DNA of 64,000 nt, taken from NCBI GenBank assembly GCA_015501585.1, contig JADNRY010000004.1, positions 620,001-684,000 on the forward strand, in the 5' to 3' direction. The notes below the pieces were generated by a model. That model saw only the letters and a list, made by a program, of their open reading frames with translations. It ran no database searches and was not told the origin of the DNA. Made by a program: the position numbers and the translations under genes. The stretch comes from Rhodocollybia butyracea (taxonomy: Eukaryota; Basidiomycota; Agaricomycetes; Agaricales; Omphalotaceae). Positions 44,396 through 58,672 of the stretch are shown here, piece by piece (within the stretch, counting starts at the first letter, position 1; each line of letters starts with the position of its first letter).

Positions 44396-46216
44396 TCACG
44401 TCGACTGTAATCCAGTGCCAGCAGCTTTCCTGCCTTCCACAAACTCCACCGGAGCCGTATAATGTCGCTTCCCATGTAGTACATACGCGATTACAGCAAG
44501 CACTATAACGAGCACCCAAACCAAGGGTGCCCAGTTGGCACTTGCTGTATCCACAGGAAGTCCCGTAGGAAAACAAGCGAATACAATTATAAAGGCGGAA
44601 TACAGAAAGCCAAAAAGATTGATTACAGTGCCGTATCTTCCAAGACTCCAGCGAGCAGGAGGTAGTGGTTGTCGTGTGAGCCGTTTCCAAAGGACGCAGC
44701 CGATGCTAATCATGTACGTGCTGAGCAGGCCGAGCACGGAAACGGAGACGATGATGTTGAACGCAAGTGTTGAGCCGATGTTGATGAGAGCTAGGATCCC
44801 GCAGAAAAAGCTAGTGAGGTAAACGGCATTGTCTGGGACGTTCAAGTTGTAGTTCCTGTGTGGAAAAAGTATCAGCAATTGCAGGTTATGCGGAGACTTG
44901 GCTAGGTCACATCTTTCCTATCCATTTCGAAGCCGGCAGTCCACGATCTCTGGAAAAAGCCCATATTTCTCGGGCACATGTTGCGAGTGCTGTGATGTTG
45001 CCGGCAAAGATTAATATGAACAAGATGACGTTCAAGAAGACGGATAGGCCCGGTGAGCCGGCGTTGTTGAAAAGCAAGAGGTATGGAACATCTGAGTCAA
45101 TCTTTATCGGATGCATGAGGTATCTATCGCCATTTCGCGAAACTCGTGCTTACGACAGCATCCAAGGGTCCGATGCAGAAGAGCATGACGATCAACATGA
45201 TAATCCCAAGTACGACGTTCCCGACGTAGGACCACCACATGCAACGGGGCACCGTGAGCGAAGCGTCTTCGACTTCCTCTGAGATGTGAACGACCTGTTA
45301 CTTGGATCAGCACCTGTAACGACCAATGTGAATGGCACGTACAGAATCAGAACCAAGGTTGCAAAACATGACTGTAACCTGCGAGGTCAGATACGCCATT
45401 CCTATGTTATTGTACCCGCTGTTATCTTGGAAATTCACAAAAACGTCGAAAGCTGTGTTCTTTGGACACAGAACCAGCAGTGGAATCATGACCACGAAGA
45501 AGCCCAGCAAGTGACCTATTAAGCTGACTATCTCCAACTTGGGAAGCACTCTAGCTCCATAGGTATTGAATACGATAGTGATGAGAATAAAGGCAAACAT
45601 AACGAGAGTCAACTGCCAACCAGTGAAAGCGAAATCTGGGAGGATGACCTCAACGAGGGCTTCAATTTCGACACCAATGACATTGACACTAGCAGCTACA
45701 GAAGCGAGCCATCCTAGAGTCGACATCCATCCTGATGCATATGAAAGTAAGCGCTGGTATTGCGGTGGTGCAAATTCAGAAACCCAGTGATATTGGCCTG
45801 CAGTCGACATCAGTACACGAAAGGATTCCGGCGCATATGATACTTACCTCCCGAAGTTGGTGCCATGGATTCCATTTCGGCCAAACTGGCGACGATAGTA
45901 GCATAGCAGCAAACGGTTACAATGAAACACCAAAAAAGGCCAGCAAAACCGCCATTTGGAAATCCAACACTGAGACTGACTAGAACCTGAATCTAGTGAG
46001 TACTAGCCGCTGTAGCTACCAGGACAGGGTACCCACATACTCCCAAGTTGCCAGGTAGATGGAAACGAAACCCAGAGCACTCCATAAGCCAAAATTGCGC
46101 CGGAACTCTTGCTTTTTTCCGAGCCTTTCCATATCGCGCACATCGGTTCCTAGTGCATCTGTAGCAGTGAAGATATCTCTGTCGTGTTCCGTGACATTAT
46201 CGAACTTGAGATCCAT
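44396..46216 (-). CDS. Amino-acid/GABA-type permease (APC superfamily)
   Basis: Starts MDLKFDNVTEHDRDIFTATD, then LGKKQEFRRNFGLWSALGF, which is the cytosolic tail and first helix of fungal GABA/choline-type permeases. Further exons give FPNGGFAGLFWCFIVTV, LAEMESMAPTSGGQYHWVSE (the conserved motif before helix 3), HISEEVEDASLTVPRCMWWS and FAGNITALATCAREIWAFSRD (the typical loop after helix 8), ending with FVEGRKAAG. About 12 membrane helices; full family length. Introns are short GT-AG, for example the one spliced before VVHISEEVED. It should be a proton-coupled plasma-membrane importer of amino acids or related amines; UGA4-like specificity is plausible but not proven. No lesion seen. Confidence 0.85.
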
Positions 46217-46430
46217 CTTGATGAGCAGCAGTGGTTAAGCAGAGCTAGGATCTTCTGACTTTTCAAGATTTGAGAACCGATTATGGCCGGTTAGAATGCC
46301 TTGAAGTACGGAATATTGTACTTTCCATCTGGATGCTTAGTCGCCTGACTGTAAAAGAATATACTTGTCTTGAGAACATGCGCCACAGTGGCACGGGCGC
46401 CTAAAAAGAAGCTTCCTTGAAAAAAGTGAT
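46217..46430. promoter_or_regulatory. Divergent promoter region
   Basis: 214 bp between the divergent permease and aminopeptidase starts. No specific operator recognised. Co-regulation of peptide breakdown and amino-acid uptake would make sense but is inference only. Confidence 0.35.
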
Positions 46431-48889
<2,459 letters not shown>

Positions 48890-50056
48890 TAGGCGAGCGA
48901 TGAAAAATACTGTAGCGTCAATATCGCATCTATTGTATAACTAGCCATCCCCTGCAGGGGATCATCTCTTATCGTATTGACACATTGAGAATTACACGCA
49001 TTTTGGAGGCATTTCGATATTTTCAGGAGGAATGCGTTGTCGTCGCAGCCACCAAAAACCTAGGCCGTCATATCAACAAGAGCAAATGTGTGTCCCTGCA
49101 TTCAAATTGTACGTGTCCAACAGAGGGTGTGCTCCTGTGTGCTCTTGACAATTGTACTTGGCATGAGAGAAGTATATTTTTTGTTAGTCTAGGTTTCGGA
49201 AGTCGATGATGAGCATCCCAGACGAAGACGCGTCAGTTGCACGTCGCGGACTTGCTACATAACTTGATCCTGGTGAATTATACATTTGTATGCACGTAGG
49301 ACTCAGCAGGAGATAAATGGAGACGCAAATTTAGGCGCTGAATACTGAAGTTTAACAAAAATTTACTGAGAAAATACTGAGGAAGGAAGAAAGGAATAAG
49401 GAAGGCAGGAATAACTGGCACGGTCCCATTGAACAGCCGGGGCCCGCGCAACACACTATGTACGCCACGGATGCACACAAGCCCTGCTGTGGCAGGGGGA
49501 GGCTAGTCACCCCGGCGCACAGAGCCAATCGTGTACACGAGTATAGTAAGTTGCGCGAATTTCTCAAAGTCAAAGTCAAAGTTGTTATTCCAACCTATGT
49601 CAAACCTATGTATCGTGCAAGTGTGGTTCATCCTTTGTTGGGCAGCAACCAAGTCCGACGCTACCACCTCCATATCCACCAGAAATCACTGACGCAAGTG
49701 TATCAAACTAAGATGACCTTCGCAGCCCAAGAGTGCATGACATTCATCTTCCACAGCCTGCAGAAACGACACATCCTAAATTTCCGCGGGATGTGCGCGA
49801 TATAGATAGCGCCGCATGACTCGAAGTTATTAGCCGAGTGAAGGCATGGCGATGCTTTGGAACCATTATCACATACAGGTATGTCTGCAGTTGAAAAACG
49901 CACAGACACTGAACGTATCTAGTTCCGTGGGAATGATGGAGTGATGCAAAGCGGAACGGAAATAAAACATATGTCATCCGTGGATCGTTATTTTTTGGAA
50001 AAGGGGCGCTCATTGTGTTTCACTGCCGTCATCTTTCCTTACTGCCACCACCGGGC
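48890..50056. other. Intergenic, possible ORF
   Basis: A 115-codon plus frame at 49458-49805 (VHEYSKLREFLKVKVKVVIP) has no recognised family. A short match to the CGGTCCCATTGA repeat lies near 49418. No other support. Confidence 0.35.
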
Positions 50057-51180
50057 ATGCACCTCCAGATTTTTCAAGCACAGTTCTCTATATTTGTTCT
50101 CATGGAACACTGGGAAAATGAGGCGAGTCGGAGCCCTGCTTTTATGGAACCCATCTCAGCCTCAGATGAAATCTATCGACTCTATGCAAACCTAGTCAAC
50201 TTCCTCAAAAGCGATTCAGCTGGAGCTTTGCGGAGTCGACGTGTCTTCATGGAGATCTTTTCTCAGCTAGGTGATCCTGACCCAGCCACATCCACTGAGA
50301 AATTCTTCGCCGACCCCCCTATTCTCATTATCGCATCTCCCTGCTATGTCCGCATTGACCATCCCCCTAATTACATATTCGTTGATAGAGAAGTCTGGTC
50401 CCGGTATCATACAGATGACCCTCTATCTTCGAGATCTCTTGCTGCGTACGAGGTGACGAGAGCCAGGATTGTCCGGGCACTAGGTCAATATGCCGCTTCC
50501 AAGGTGATCCATTTTAATTTCTTTTATCATCCTGATGCTGAAATCTTTGCTGTTGAAAACTCTGCAGGCCCGTGAACAACTAGTAACACGCAGGAAATTG
50601 AATGTGCCTTGGATAACGGAGAGCGATTGCGGTAATTGGACCCAATACCAGATTTATGGCGGAATAGTAAGTCTGTATCGACCTGAACAAGGTGTGTAGC
50701 CTTTTCGTTGTTCAGTGCCCGGTGCTAACCAATATCTTACAGTGAGTGCTGACTGTCAAGCTATAGCGATGTTGCAGACATCCCGATCCGACTTCCACAT
50801 CTTAACGACAGAAATGCTGCAGCACTGCAAGCGTGATGGGGTGATCAACTATATTATTAACTATCCGGAACTTCCAAGGATCCCCCCTCCACCATCAAGC
50901 CATAGTATCATTGATGTCATTAGTCGTCGTTCACCAGTGAGCTTTGCGATATTTTCTTTCAATGTGTTGTTCCCAACGCTATCTTTATATCCAGTTACGG
51001 AGCAACGCTTCTATCAGAGGAAATAGGAGAAATTGAAGTTGGCAAAGGAACACAAGGGTCAAAGTGACTCTTGTAAATGATTCTGTATAGAGTAACTCTG
51101 GCTAACTTGTTCATTCTTCGTTCCGTACAGGCCCTACGACGACTGTATTTCTGAGGCCACGGCTCTTCTGGTATCACCTT
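50057..51180 (+). pseudogene. Family B copy 3 (HExxH lost, tail broken)
   Basis: Exon 1 is open: MHLQIFQAQFSIFVLMEHWE, SASDEIYRLYANLVNFLKSD, VFMEIFSQLGDPDPATSTEK, NYIFVDREVWSRYHTDD and AAYEVTRARIVRALGQYAAS. The position aligned with HETGH reads RALGQ. The intron (GTGATCC to CTGCAG, about 50505-50568) joins to RRKLNVPWITESDCGNW, then TQYQIYGGIVSLYRPEQ; a further intron leads to IAMLQTSRSDFHILTTEMLQ. Exon 4 (YGATLLSEEIGEIEVG) and the last exon are frame-shifted, so the C-terminal membrane segment seen in the 56 kb copy is not reached. The first 200 codons could still be expressed. Confidence 0.65.
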
Positions 51181-52285
51181 AGTGCAACACTCATTCATTC
51201 CCATTTCGAATAAGAAGCAGGATCGCGATCTTACTTTGTCTGCCACTCTTTTTGCCTTCGGCTGCACGATTTTGAAAATACACCTCCCCACCATTGCCCA
51301 AAATGGACTTCATGAGAAAGGAGCACAACATCAATGCAAAATTCAACCTATTCTTCAACTTCTGCCTCAAGCCACTTGAGCCGTGTTCCAAAAGCGCTCT
51401 TCAAGCCCCAATGTGGACTGCAAGAATATGGCCTTTGGTGTTTGTACGATATATATATGGTCAGAGCATACCACTTGCCAAAGCCAATTTCTGAGCCCCC
51501 TTATCATTACAATCATGAAGGTGCGAGCTTTTCTGGGAGGCTTCCGCCTGAAGTCTTATTACCTTTCCCGCACTTCAACATTGACTTGTTTCGTATGCTC
51601 ACCTCAACTTCCCCACTGCAAAGTCCCCATTTACACGACCTCAAGCACGGCGAGGCCAACAAAGGACAACGCAGGGCCTCTTTGCAGGTGGAAATCACAC
51701 GCCACAACACCGGCACAAGATGCATAGGCAGGGCTCGATAGTTTGCTTCAATTTAGCCTCTATGTTCCAGACTGCAGAAATCAGTGTTGGCATGCTTTTT
51801 CCCATGCCTCCGTTCTCAGCTATGCTATAACCCAAGTAGTTAACGCGTTAACGGCCCAAGTAGCCCAAGTTGGATGGCGCAGGGAAGGCAGGAACTGATA
51901 AAATCTCATTCAATCTCGGACAACCTGTAATAGTGCAAATTCAATTGCAAGTAAATCTACTCACTTATTCTCGCAATATTTGTTGGTCAAGGTGAGCTGG
52001 GATCTGCTAAATTAGTGGACGCACATCATTGCGTATATATTAACCGTCGCAAACGGCCAAGCATTTAGATTCGCCCAAACCTGCATATTTGGTTCAAAAT
52101 GTGAATCTGGCATGGTACGCCTGCTTCCCCTCAATACTCTAGTATATTTACTGGTACACCGCTGATTAAAAGAGGGAGTGACACTTGGCACTTGCACGTC
52201 GGTCCGGCCTCAGTCGATCTCGCTGTGGATCGGCCTCGCCCCGCTATCTGTCAGCTATTCTTTCCTTCTGCCACAACCGCGCACC
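51181..52285. other. Intergenic, no gene seen
   Basis: Overlapping frames at 51182-51741 in different phases show no family. Just upstream of 52286 a C/T-rich stretch (CTATTCTTTCCTTCTGCCAC) is a plausible fungal transcription-start region for the next gene. Confidence 0.35.
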
Positions 52286-53165
52286 ATGGCGTTAAAGGTC
52301 TATTTAACCGGACAGGATCTTCGCCTGTTTATTAATTCACCTGAAGACCCGACCAAAGACTTAGTCCCTCTCTCACACGAACACGGTCTCTATAAACTTT
52401 GCGATGAGCTCTTTTGCTTTCTTAACGGTGACACCGACCACGCCAAAAAGTGTCGCGCTCTCTTCGAAAAAATATTTGGCATTCGTGGTGATCCTGAAGC
52501 GGCGCGCCAGACTACATCATTTCTCTCCAATCCGCCCGCTATTATATTCGGCCCCATTCAGAAGGACTACGGGTTCCATGAAAGGGTCGATCATCTTGCA
52601 AATGTCATCTTCGTGAACGACCTTACCTGGATTAAATATTACCTGTGTTTCGACGCTGACCCGTCGTCACCCAAAACGATGGCCGCCTACGAGGTTTTGA
52701 AGGCGGTTGTTCTACACGAAACCGGCCATTGTGCTGTGTCGCAGGTAAGCCATTTCCACTTGTTTCACCCACTATGGTGCTGATATTCTTTGTAAGGTGC
52801 TTGGTGCCACTGAGTTTGACGTTGCCACCATCGGCCTAACACCTCTTCCCAGTCTTTCTTTGGCTGATATTATGGAACTCGAGCGCTATCGCGATAATGA
52901 CATTAGGAAACGATCGACGCCGAAATTACTCACGGCGCCTTGGATGACTGAAGGGGAGGCTGGATACTGGCTGGAGTATGAAGTGTACGGTGGAGTGGTT
53001 GAGTTAGATGAAAATTATCGAGGTGTGTGCTTTCTTTTTGCTTTTTTTTCTTTGCTGATCAACGTACTTATTACAGCTATATTGCAAACATCAGACAAGA
53101 ATTTTCATTTGTTGGATTCAGAAATCCTCCAAAAAGCAAGGCACGAAATCGTCATCAACTTCTAA
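52286..53165 (+). CDS. Family B putative zinc metallopeptidase with HETGH motif
   Basis: Three exons: 52286-52744, 52797-53022, 53077-53165 (introns with donors GTAAGC and GTGTGT, acceptors GTAAG and TACAG); 257 residues. Residues 144-148 are HETGH in the helix AVVLHETGHCAVSQV, the HExxH zinc site of metallopeptidases. About 60 residues on, TEGEAGYWLEYEVYGG (204-219) supplies glutamates (205, 207, 213) that could be the third ligand, as in gluzincin-type families. No signal peptide. I know similar uncharacterised HExxH proteins only as hypothetical agaric proteins. The five recognisable full-length siblings in this window lack the motif. After the TAA at 53163 the frame stays open for 80 codons and resembles the next exon of siblings, so the present stop may truncate an older, longer protein. 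Confidence 0.65.
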
Positions 53166-53590
53166 GACTCCTTTAATCTCAGTCCACAACCACCCCCCAG
53201 TTTGGTGCCCCGGACATGCCTTGGCCAGAAACGGCCCAAACCCATTCTTTCGCCTGAGGTGGGCAAGGAGCAGGATCCAAGCACATCCAACTTGAAGGGT
53301 GGCGAAGGCGTTTCGGACTCTGGCAAACTTTCAACTAGGGAAGTTGAGGAAGAGGGCAGTGCAGGAGTTTCGGTTGATAATGACGACAGCCGGTCCAAGA
53401 CTCCATGTCTGTAACAGAAACACAGGAAGAGGGCTTGGGGATCGAGCTTGCAACTGGGAGAGTAGAGGAATTTGGAAGTTCACGCTCACAATATCAAGAT
53501 CAAAGTTTTTTCATTTGGGCCTGGTATGTGTCTGTTGCGATGGTTAAGTTGTTTGGACATATCATTTTTCGTCTCTTTTCATTTCGTTGA
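53166..53590 (+). pseudogene. Relic of family B 3' exons with a membrane segment
   Basis: Directly after the HETGH gene stop. Frame-shifted but recognisable against 57170-57486: KLSTREVEEEGS, then QDSMSVTETQEEG, then FFIWAWYVSVAMVKLFGHII and RLFSFR ending at 53590. This is the C-terminal hydrophobic anchor seen also in the 56 kb copy. At least one frameshift lies near 53400. Confidence 0.6.
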
Positions 53591-53719
53591 TAAAAATTAT
53601 ACCCTCAGTTATAAAGGACTTCTCTTCTTTTCTCTTACTTCTTGATCCTAGTAGACAGTTGTACTTATAACGGTATATAACATTGGCATAAAAACCTTCT
53701 TGAAAACCCTTGAAAAACA

Positions 53720-55830
53720 ATGTCTTGTTCCAGCGCTTATCCCCCTCCCTTCACCGTCAACCAACTTCGACCCAAATTTTCCTGATAGCCTCGTCTCCAA
53801 CGTTGACATCGCCAAAATCCAGGATACGGTGGTGCGGAGAAAAAGTAGAGGTCAACAAAACAAGAATTTTCTAGAGTCAAAGACAACTACAACTTCATCG
53901 CTGTAGTTGTCTTTGACCCTAGAAAATTCTCAGACCTTGGTGGCAATTTCTCCTCGAAGCAAGGCGATGCAAGAAGAGAACTTGTCAGGAAATCGGTTGG
54001 ATCTGCTGTCAAAGCTCTCAAGTCTCTTGAAGGATTACAATAAGTCACTGTAGACGCGTCTGGAGACCCTCATGCTGCTGGTAATTCTATATTCCTTTCC
54101 AAGATTGTGTATTAACCGTCTTCTTTCAGCCGTCGCTGTATAGCTCGCTTCGTACAACTTTTCTATGAAAAGAACCTCGCCATCTCAGTTCAATCCAACC
54201 AATTCCTCCTAAATTAAAATTCAAGCTGATTGAAGGATCTAAAGAATGGGATCGAAGCGTCGCATATGCATACTCGCAGAACCTGGCTCGAACTGTATGT
54301 ATTTCGCCAGTGGTTTTCTGTCCGATGCTGGAATTATCATATTCTAGCTCATGGAATTTCCGGCCAACATGATGATGCCCACTGTACGTCCATTTCTACT
54401 CGACTGCCATCTATTTCTCAAATCACAACAGGCTTTCTGTAAACACGTAAAGGCCGAGTTCTCGGGCATTGAGAACGTTGAAATCTTCGTTCTAGATGAA
54501 GGTACAGTTCAATCGTTGCTTGATTTCATTCTGTATTCCTTAGCCTGGGCCGAAAAAAAGGGAAGGTACGCTCGTTCCTCAATTTCAACTAACACATTGC
54601 TTAGAGCACATCTCCAGAACACCTTCCTTTCTGTCACCCATGGAACCAATGAGCCCGCTAAGTTCCTCAAAATGTACACCACGTTGACACTTGTCTTTCC
54701 TCTCTTTCTTGCTGATAATAGTGTCCAGTCATTACAAGGGAGCAGCTCAGAAGGATGCCAAGCCTCTTGCATTTGTAGGCAAGGGTATCACCTTCGACAG
54801 TGGAGAAATCTCTTTGAAACCTGCTGCAGTCCGTCATTTGTGAGCACAATTTCTTTCTTTGGAACCATGAGGACATGCTGACGTGTCTCCTCAAAGATCT
54901 ATGCTGAACGGCAAGTCTGTTGAAGTCGACAACACGGATGCCGAAGGCCGTCTCGTCCTGTCTGGTATGTACATGTTCTCAAACCCTTCACTCTACCAGT
55001 ATCTGATATTCAACAGATGCAATCTACCACGCATCGACTGAATATAAACCTCATACTCTCATTGACGTCGCTACTCTTCAAACCGGGTACGCAGCCTAAA
55101 CCGCCACTCTCTCAAACCTTACCTGATCGATTCCTCAAATAGTGCAATGGTGATCGCTCTTGGAGAAGTCTACACTGGCGTTTTCTCCGTGCGTATCTTC
55201 CTTTCCGACATCCTCTTTTTCTTATCTCAATTTTAGTGACCTTGAGACTTGAGACTGCACGCTGCAGGTGAACGCGATTCTGGCGTATGCCTCTAAGCGA
55301 GGACTGTGGTGATCCCGTTCCTTGAATAGCGGTAAAAACATATTCGATACTCAAATCCACTTCCTTCCAGGCCCACAAATCTACTCTTCCAATGCCGACC
55401 TGTGTAACTTACGGCCTGCGTTTGACCTCTCCTTTTTCCCTCAGAGATCCTAACGAACCTTTCCAGACCGGTGGAAGACCAGCCGGAAGCGCCACCGTTG
55501 CTTTGTTCTTGAAATCATTTGCGCATGGTATCGAAGCCGAAGGTGGCAGTAACGCAGCCACGGCAATGAAGTGAGCGCATGGTGACATTGCAGGGACGAT
55601 AGAAGCTACCAGGCCGACGCCTTATCAGGAAAAGCGTACGATTTAGTTTTTGAAGTGAACCTCGTTGTGTATATGCTGACGAATGGATGTGTTAGGTATG
55701 ACTGGGAGACCTGTTCGGTATGTGGTTTATATATATATACATAAAGTTTTATTTGGAGTGGATGCTGAGTTTTTGCGTCTTTGTTAGGGCTTTGATTGAG
55801 TATGTGCGGGCTCTTGCTAACTGAGAGGCG
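53720..55830 (+). pseudogene. Leucyl aminopeptidase copy 2 (pseudogene)
   Basis: Colinear with 46480-48890 at high identity but with many lesions: FDPNFPDSLVSNVDIAKIQD, then frameshift; the exon with MRGDMGGAATV and the TENLPG segment are deleted (sequence jumps from after KPAA-like at about 54830 to MLNGKSVEVDNTDAEGRLVL at 54901). A palindromic insertion sits at 53863-53930. The end (CGGGCTCTTGCTAACTGAGA) is near 55825. The metal-ligand region is missing, so no active enzyme is possible. Confidence 0.85.
53863..53930. repeat. Perfect hairpin created inside the aminopeptidase pseudogene
   Basis: AGAATTTTCTAGAGTCAAAG followed by AGTTGTCTTTG-type complement: arms of about 29 bp flank a loop of about 10 bp. 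The intact gene has only the left arm (GTCTTCTACAACACTCC.. region to GCTTCATCTCTT) and no inverted copy. It looks like a fold-back duplication. Confidence 0.7.
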
Positions 55831-56065
55831 ATGAAAAATACTGTAGCGTCAACTACCGCCTGTATCGCATAAGTATTGTATAATTAATCATTCGTGGGCT
55901 TGGCTTGAGTATGGGCGGTACTCCCTGAATTTGTTGTGGGATCTCAGTTGGTCGGTCCGAGGATAACAAGTAGTTGCGGGCCTTGATTATTATTCGAGTA
56001 TTCGAATACTCTCACGAAGTCTCACTTGCTCCTTGGTTTCACCGTTCTTACCACCACCAGGCATC

Positions 56066-57486
56066 ATGCTCCAGGTTTTTCAAGCACGCTGCACTCTCCT
56101 TTTGCTCGTGGAATATTGGGAAAATGAGCGGATTTGGAGCCCCGATTTTATGCAATCCCTTTCAGCCCCAGATGAATTATATCAACTCTACGCAAACCTT
56201 GTTGACTTCCTCAGAAGTGATTCAGCTGAAGCTTTGCGGAGTCGACGTGTCTTCACGAAGATTTTTTCTGAACTTGGTGATTCTGACCCAGTCATCTTGA
56301 CCGAGAAATTTCTTGCCGACCCCCCTATTCTCTGTCTCGTATATCAATGCCATGCCCGCGTTGACCATCCCCATAATTACTTATTCGTTGATAGTGAAAT
56401 CTTATCCTGGTATAATGCAGATGACCCTTTATCTTCGGGATCTCTTGCTGCGTACGAGGTGATGAGAGCCAGGATTGTCCGGGCACTAGGCCAATATGCC
56501 GCTTCCAAGGTGATCCATTTCAACTTGTTTTGTCATCCTAATGCTGAAACCTTTGGTGTTGAAACTCTGCAGGCCCATGAACACCCATCGACACCCAGAA
56601 AATTAGATGTGCCTTGGATAACGGAGAGCGATTGCGGTAATTGGACCCAGTACCAGATTTATGGTGGAATAGTGACTTTGTATCGACCTGGACAAGGTGT
56701 GTAGCTTTTACATTGTTCAGCGCCCAGTGCTAACCAACATCTTACAGTGGGTGCTGACCCACAAGCTATAGCGATGTTGCAGACATCCAGATCCGACTTC
56801 CACATCTTGACGACAGAAATGCTACAGCACTGCAAGCGAGAAGGGGCAATCAACTATCTTACTCATTATCCGGAGCTTTTAAGGACTGCCCCTCCACCAT
56901 CGAGCCATTGTATAATAAAGGGCCTCAAACGCGAGTATAACATATATAGAAGCTGTCAGAACAGGCTCCCACCAGTGAGCTTTGTGATATGTTTTGACAA
57001 TGTTGTGCCTGATGCTATCTCCAGATGCACGTTACGGAGCAATACCTCTATCTGAAAAAACAGGAGAAATTGAAGCTGGAAAAGGAACAAGGGTCAAAGT
57101 GACTTTTTAATTCTGTATAAAGTAACACTGAACTCTAGCTGACTTTTTCTTTCTTCCTTCCGTACAGGCCCCGCGATGATTGCGTTTCTGAGGCCATTTC
57201 GGATGCCGACCGCGGACAGCTGGTCCAGGACTCCGTGTCTGTCGCAGAAATACAGCAGGAAGAAGGCTCCGGGCTTGAGACTTCAACTAGGGAAGTAGAG
57301 GAAGATACCACTTCACGCTCACAGATCACTAGCACTGTGGGGACCCCTTCCACCACCACTGCCTCATTTTCATCTCCCTATCAAGCTCCAAACAGATTCA
57401 TCCCATTCTTTTGGGCCTGGCATATATTCATCGAGACTATTAAAGTTTTTGGATATATCATCTTTCATCTCTTTTCGCTTCGTTGA
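56066..57486 (+). pseudogene. Family B copy 5 (HExxH lost; most complete layout)
   Basis: Exon 1: MLQVFQARCTLLLLVEYWEN, SAPDELYQLYANLVDFLRSD, AAYEVMRARIVRALGQYAAS (RALGQ replaces HETGH). Intron GTGATCC to CTGCAG, then PRKLDVPWITESDCGNW and YQIYGGIVTLYRPGQ. Next exon VGADPQAIAMLQTSRSDFHI and EGAINYLTHYPELLRTAPPP. Exon 4 in frame reads ARYGAIPLSEKTGEIEAGKG. Last exon 57168-57486: SVAEIQQEEGSGLETSTREV, PYQAPNRFIPFFWAWHIFIE, VFGYIIFHLFSLR, a C-terminal membrane anchor. The donor after exon 4 appears lost by a small deletion (ACTTTTTAATTCTG), so a full product is doubtful. Exons 1-3 are open. Confidence 0.6.
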
Positions 57487-57650
57487 TAAAAATTATCCCC
57501 CCAGTCTTCTTCTCTCTTACTTCTTGATCGAGAAATTATCGTAGGATAGCAAGTAGTCGCTTTGGGAGCGAGCCAGCGCCTCTATTATTTGATATTCTCA
57601 CAAATTCTTACCATGGGTCCTTATTCAAGCAATGCTCTCTCTTTGTTCTC

Positions 57651-58590
57651 ATGGAACACTGGGAAAATGAGGTGATTCGGAGCCCCGCATTTATGGAAAC
57701 CATCTCAGCCTCAGAAGAATTCTATCAATTCTGTGCAAACGTGGTCAACTTCCTCAGAAGCGATTCAGCTGAAGCTTTGCGGAGTCGACGTGTCTTCATG
57801 GAGATCTTCTCCAAGCTTGGTGATCCTGACCCAGTCACCTCTACTGAGAAATTTCTTGCTGATCCCCCTATTCGTCGTCCCCCTACTAATTACATATTCG
57901 TTGATAGGGAAGTCTGGTCCCGGTATCATACAGATGACCCTTTATCTTCGGGATCTCTTGCTGCGTACGAGGTGACGAGAGCCAGGATTGTCTGCGCATT
58001 AGGCCAACATGCGGCTTCCAGGGTGATCCATTTTAACTTGTTTTATCATCCTGATGCTGAAACCTTTGCTGTTAAAACCCTGAAGGCCCGTGAACATGTA
58101 GTAACACCCGAGAAATTGAATGTGCCTTGGATAACGGATAGGGATTGCGGTTACTGGACCCAGTACCAGATTTATGGTGGAATAGTGAGTCTGTATCGAC
58201 CTGAACGAGGTGCGTAGCTTTTTCGTTGTTCAGTTCCCAGCGCTAACCAACATCTTACAGTGTGACTGTCGAGCTATAGGGTGATCAGCTATCTTATCGA
58301 CTATCCGGAACTTCCAAGGGTCCCCCTCCACCATCGGTCCATCAAGCTATAGCATCATTGAAGTCGTTGGTCGTCGCTCACCAGTGAGCTTCAGTGTGTT
58401 ATTTCCTTTTGACATGTTGCCTAATCCTATCTCCAGAACGGAACAACGCATCTATCAGAGAAAATAAGAGAAATTGAAGTTGGAAAAGGTCAAGAAAAGG
58501 TCAAAGTGACTCTTGTAGATGATTTTGTATAAAGTAACTCTGAACTCTGGCTAACTTGTTCTTCCTTCCTTACGGCCTTGCGATGACTGC
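57651..58590 (+). pseudogene. Family B copy 6 (pseudogene)
   Basis: Opens MEHWENEVIRSPAFMETISA, then VFMEIFSKLGDPDPVTSTEK, VDREVWSRYHTDDPLSSGSL and AAYEVTRARIVCALGQHAAS (CALGQ at the metal site). The first intron acceptor reads CTGAAG instead of CTGCAG. Exon 2 (EKLNVPWITDRDCGYW, YQIYGGIVSLYRPERG) is open; exon 3 is mostly deleted and the last exon ends after about 18 codons where it meets an aminopeptidase tail fragment at 58597. Confidence 0.7.
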
Positions 58591-58596
58591 GTTTTA

Positions 58597-58672
58597 ACTA
58601 GGAGACCTGTTTGATATGTGGTTTTTTCAAGTTTTATTTGTTTGGAGTGGATGTTGATGAATACTGCCCGGG
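58597..58672 (+). pseudogene. Aminopeptidase tail fragment (third unit)
   Basis: GGAGACCTGTTTGATATGTGG followed by TTTATTTGTTTGGAGTGGATG closely matches the last intron and flanks of the intact aminopeptidase near 48776-48835. Nothing else of the gene is left here. It marks a third copy of the aminopeptidase plus family B unit. Confidence 0.65.

Noticed and set aside
50505..50575. Coding extension VIHFNFFYHPDAE in family B copies
   Set aside because: In the HETGH gene the same stretch is bounded by GT and AG and interrupts the frame; it is intron sequence that happens to be open in some copies.
51182..51741. Several overlapping plus-strand frames as genes
   Set aside because: Frames overlap in all phases with no consistent splice chain or recognisable domain.
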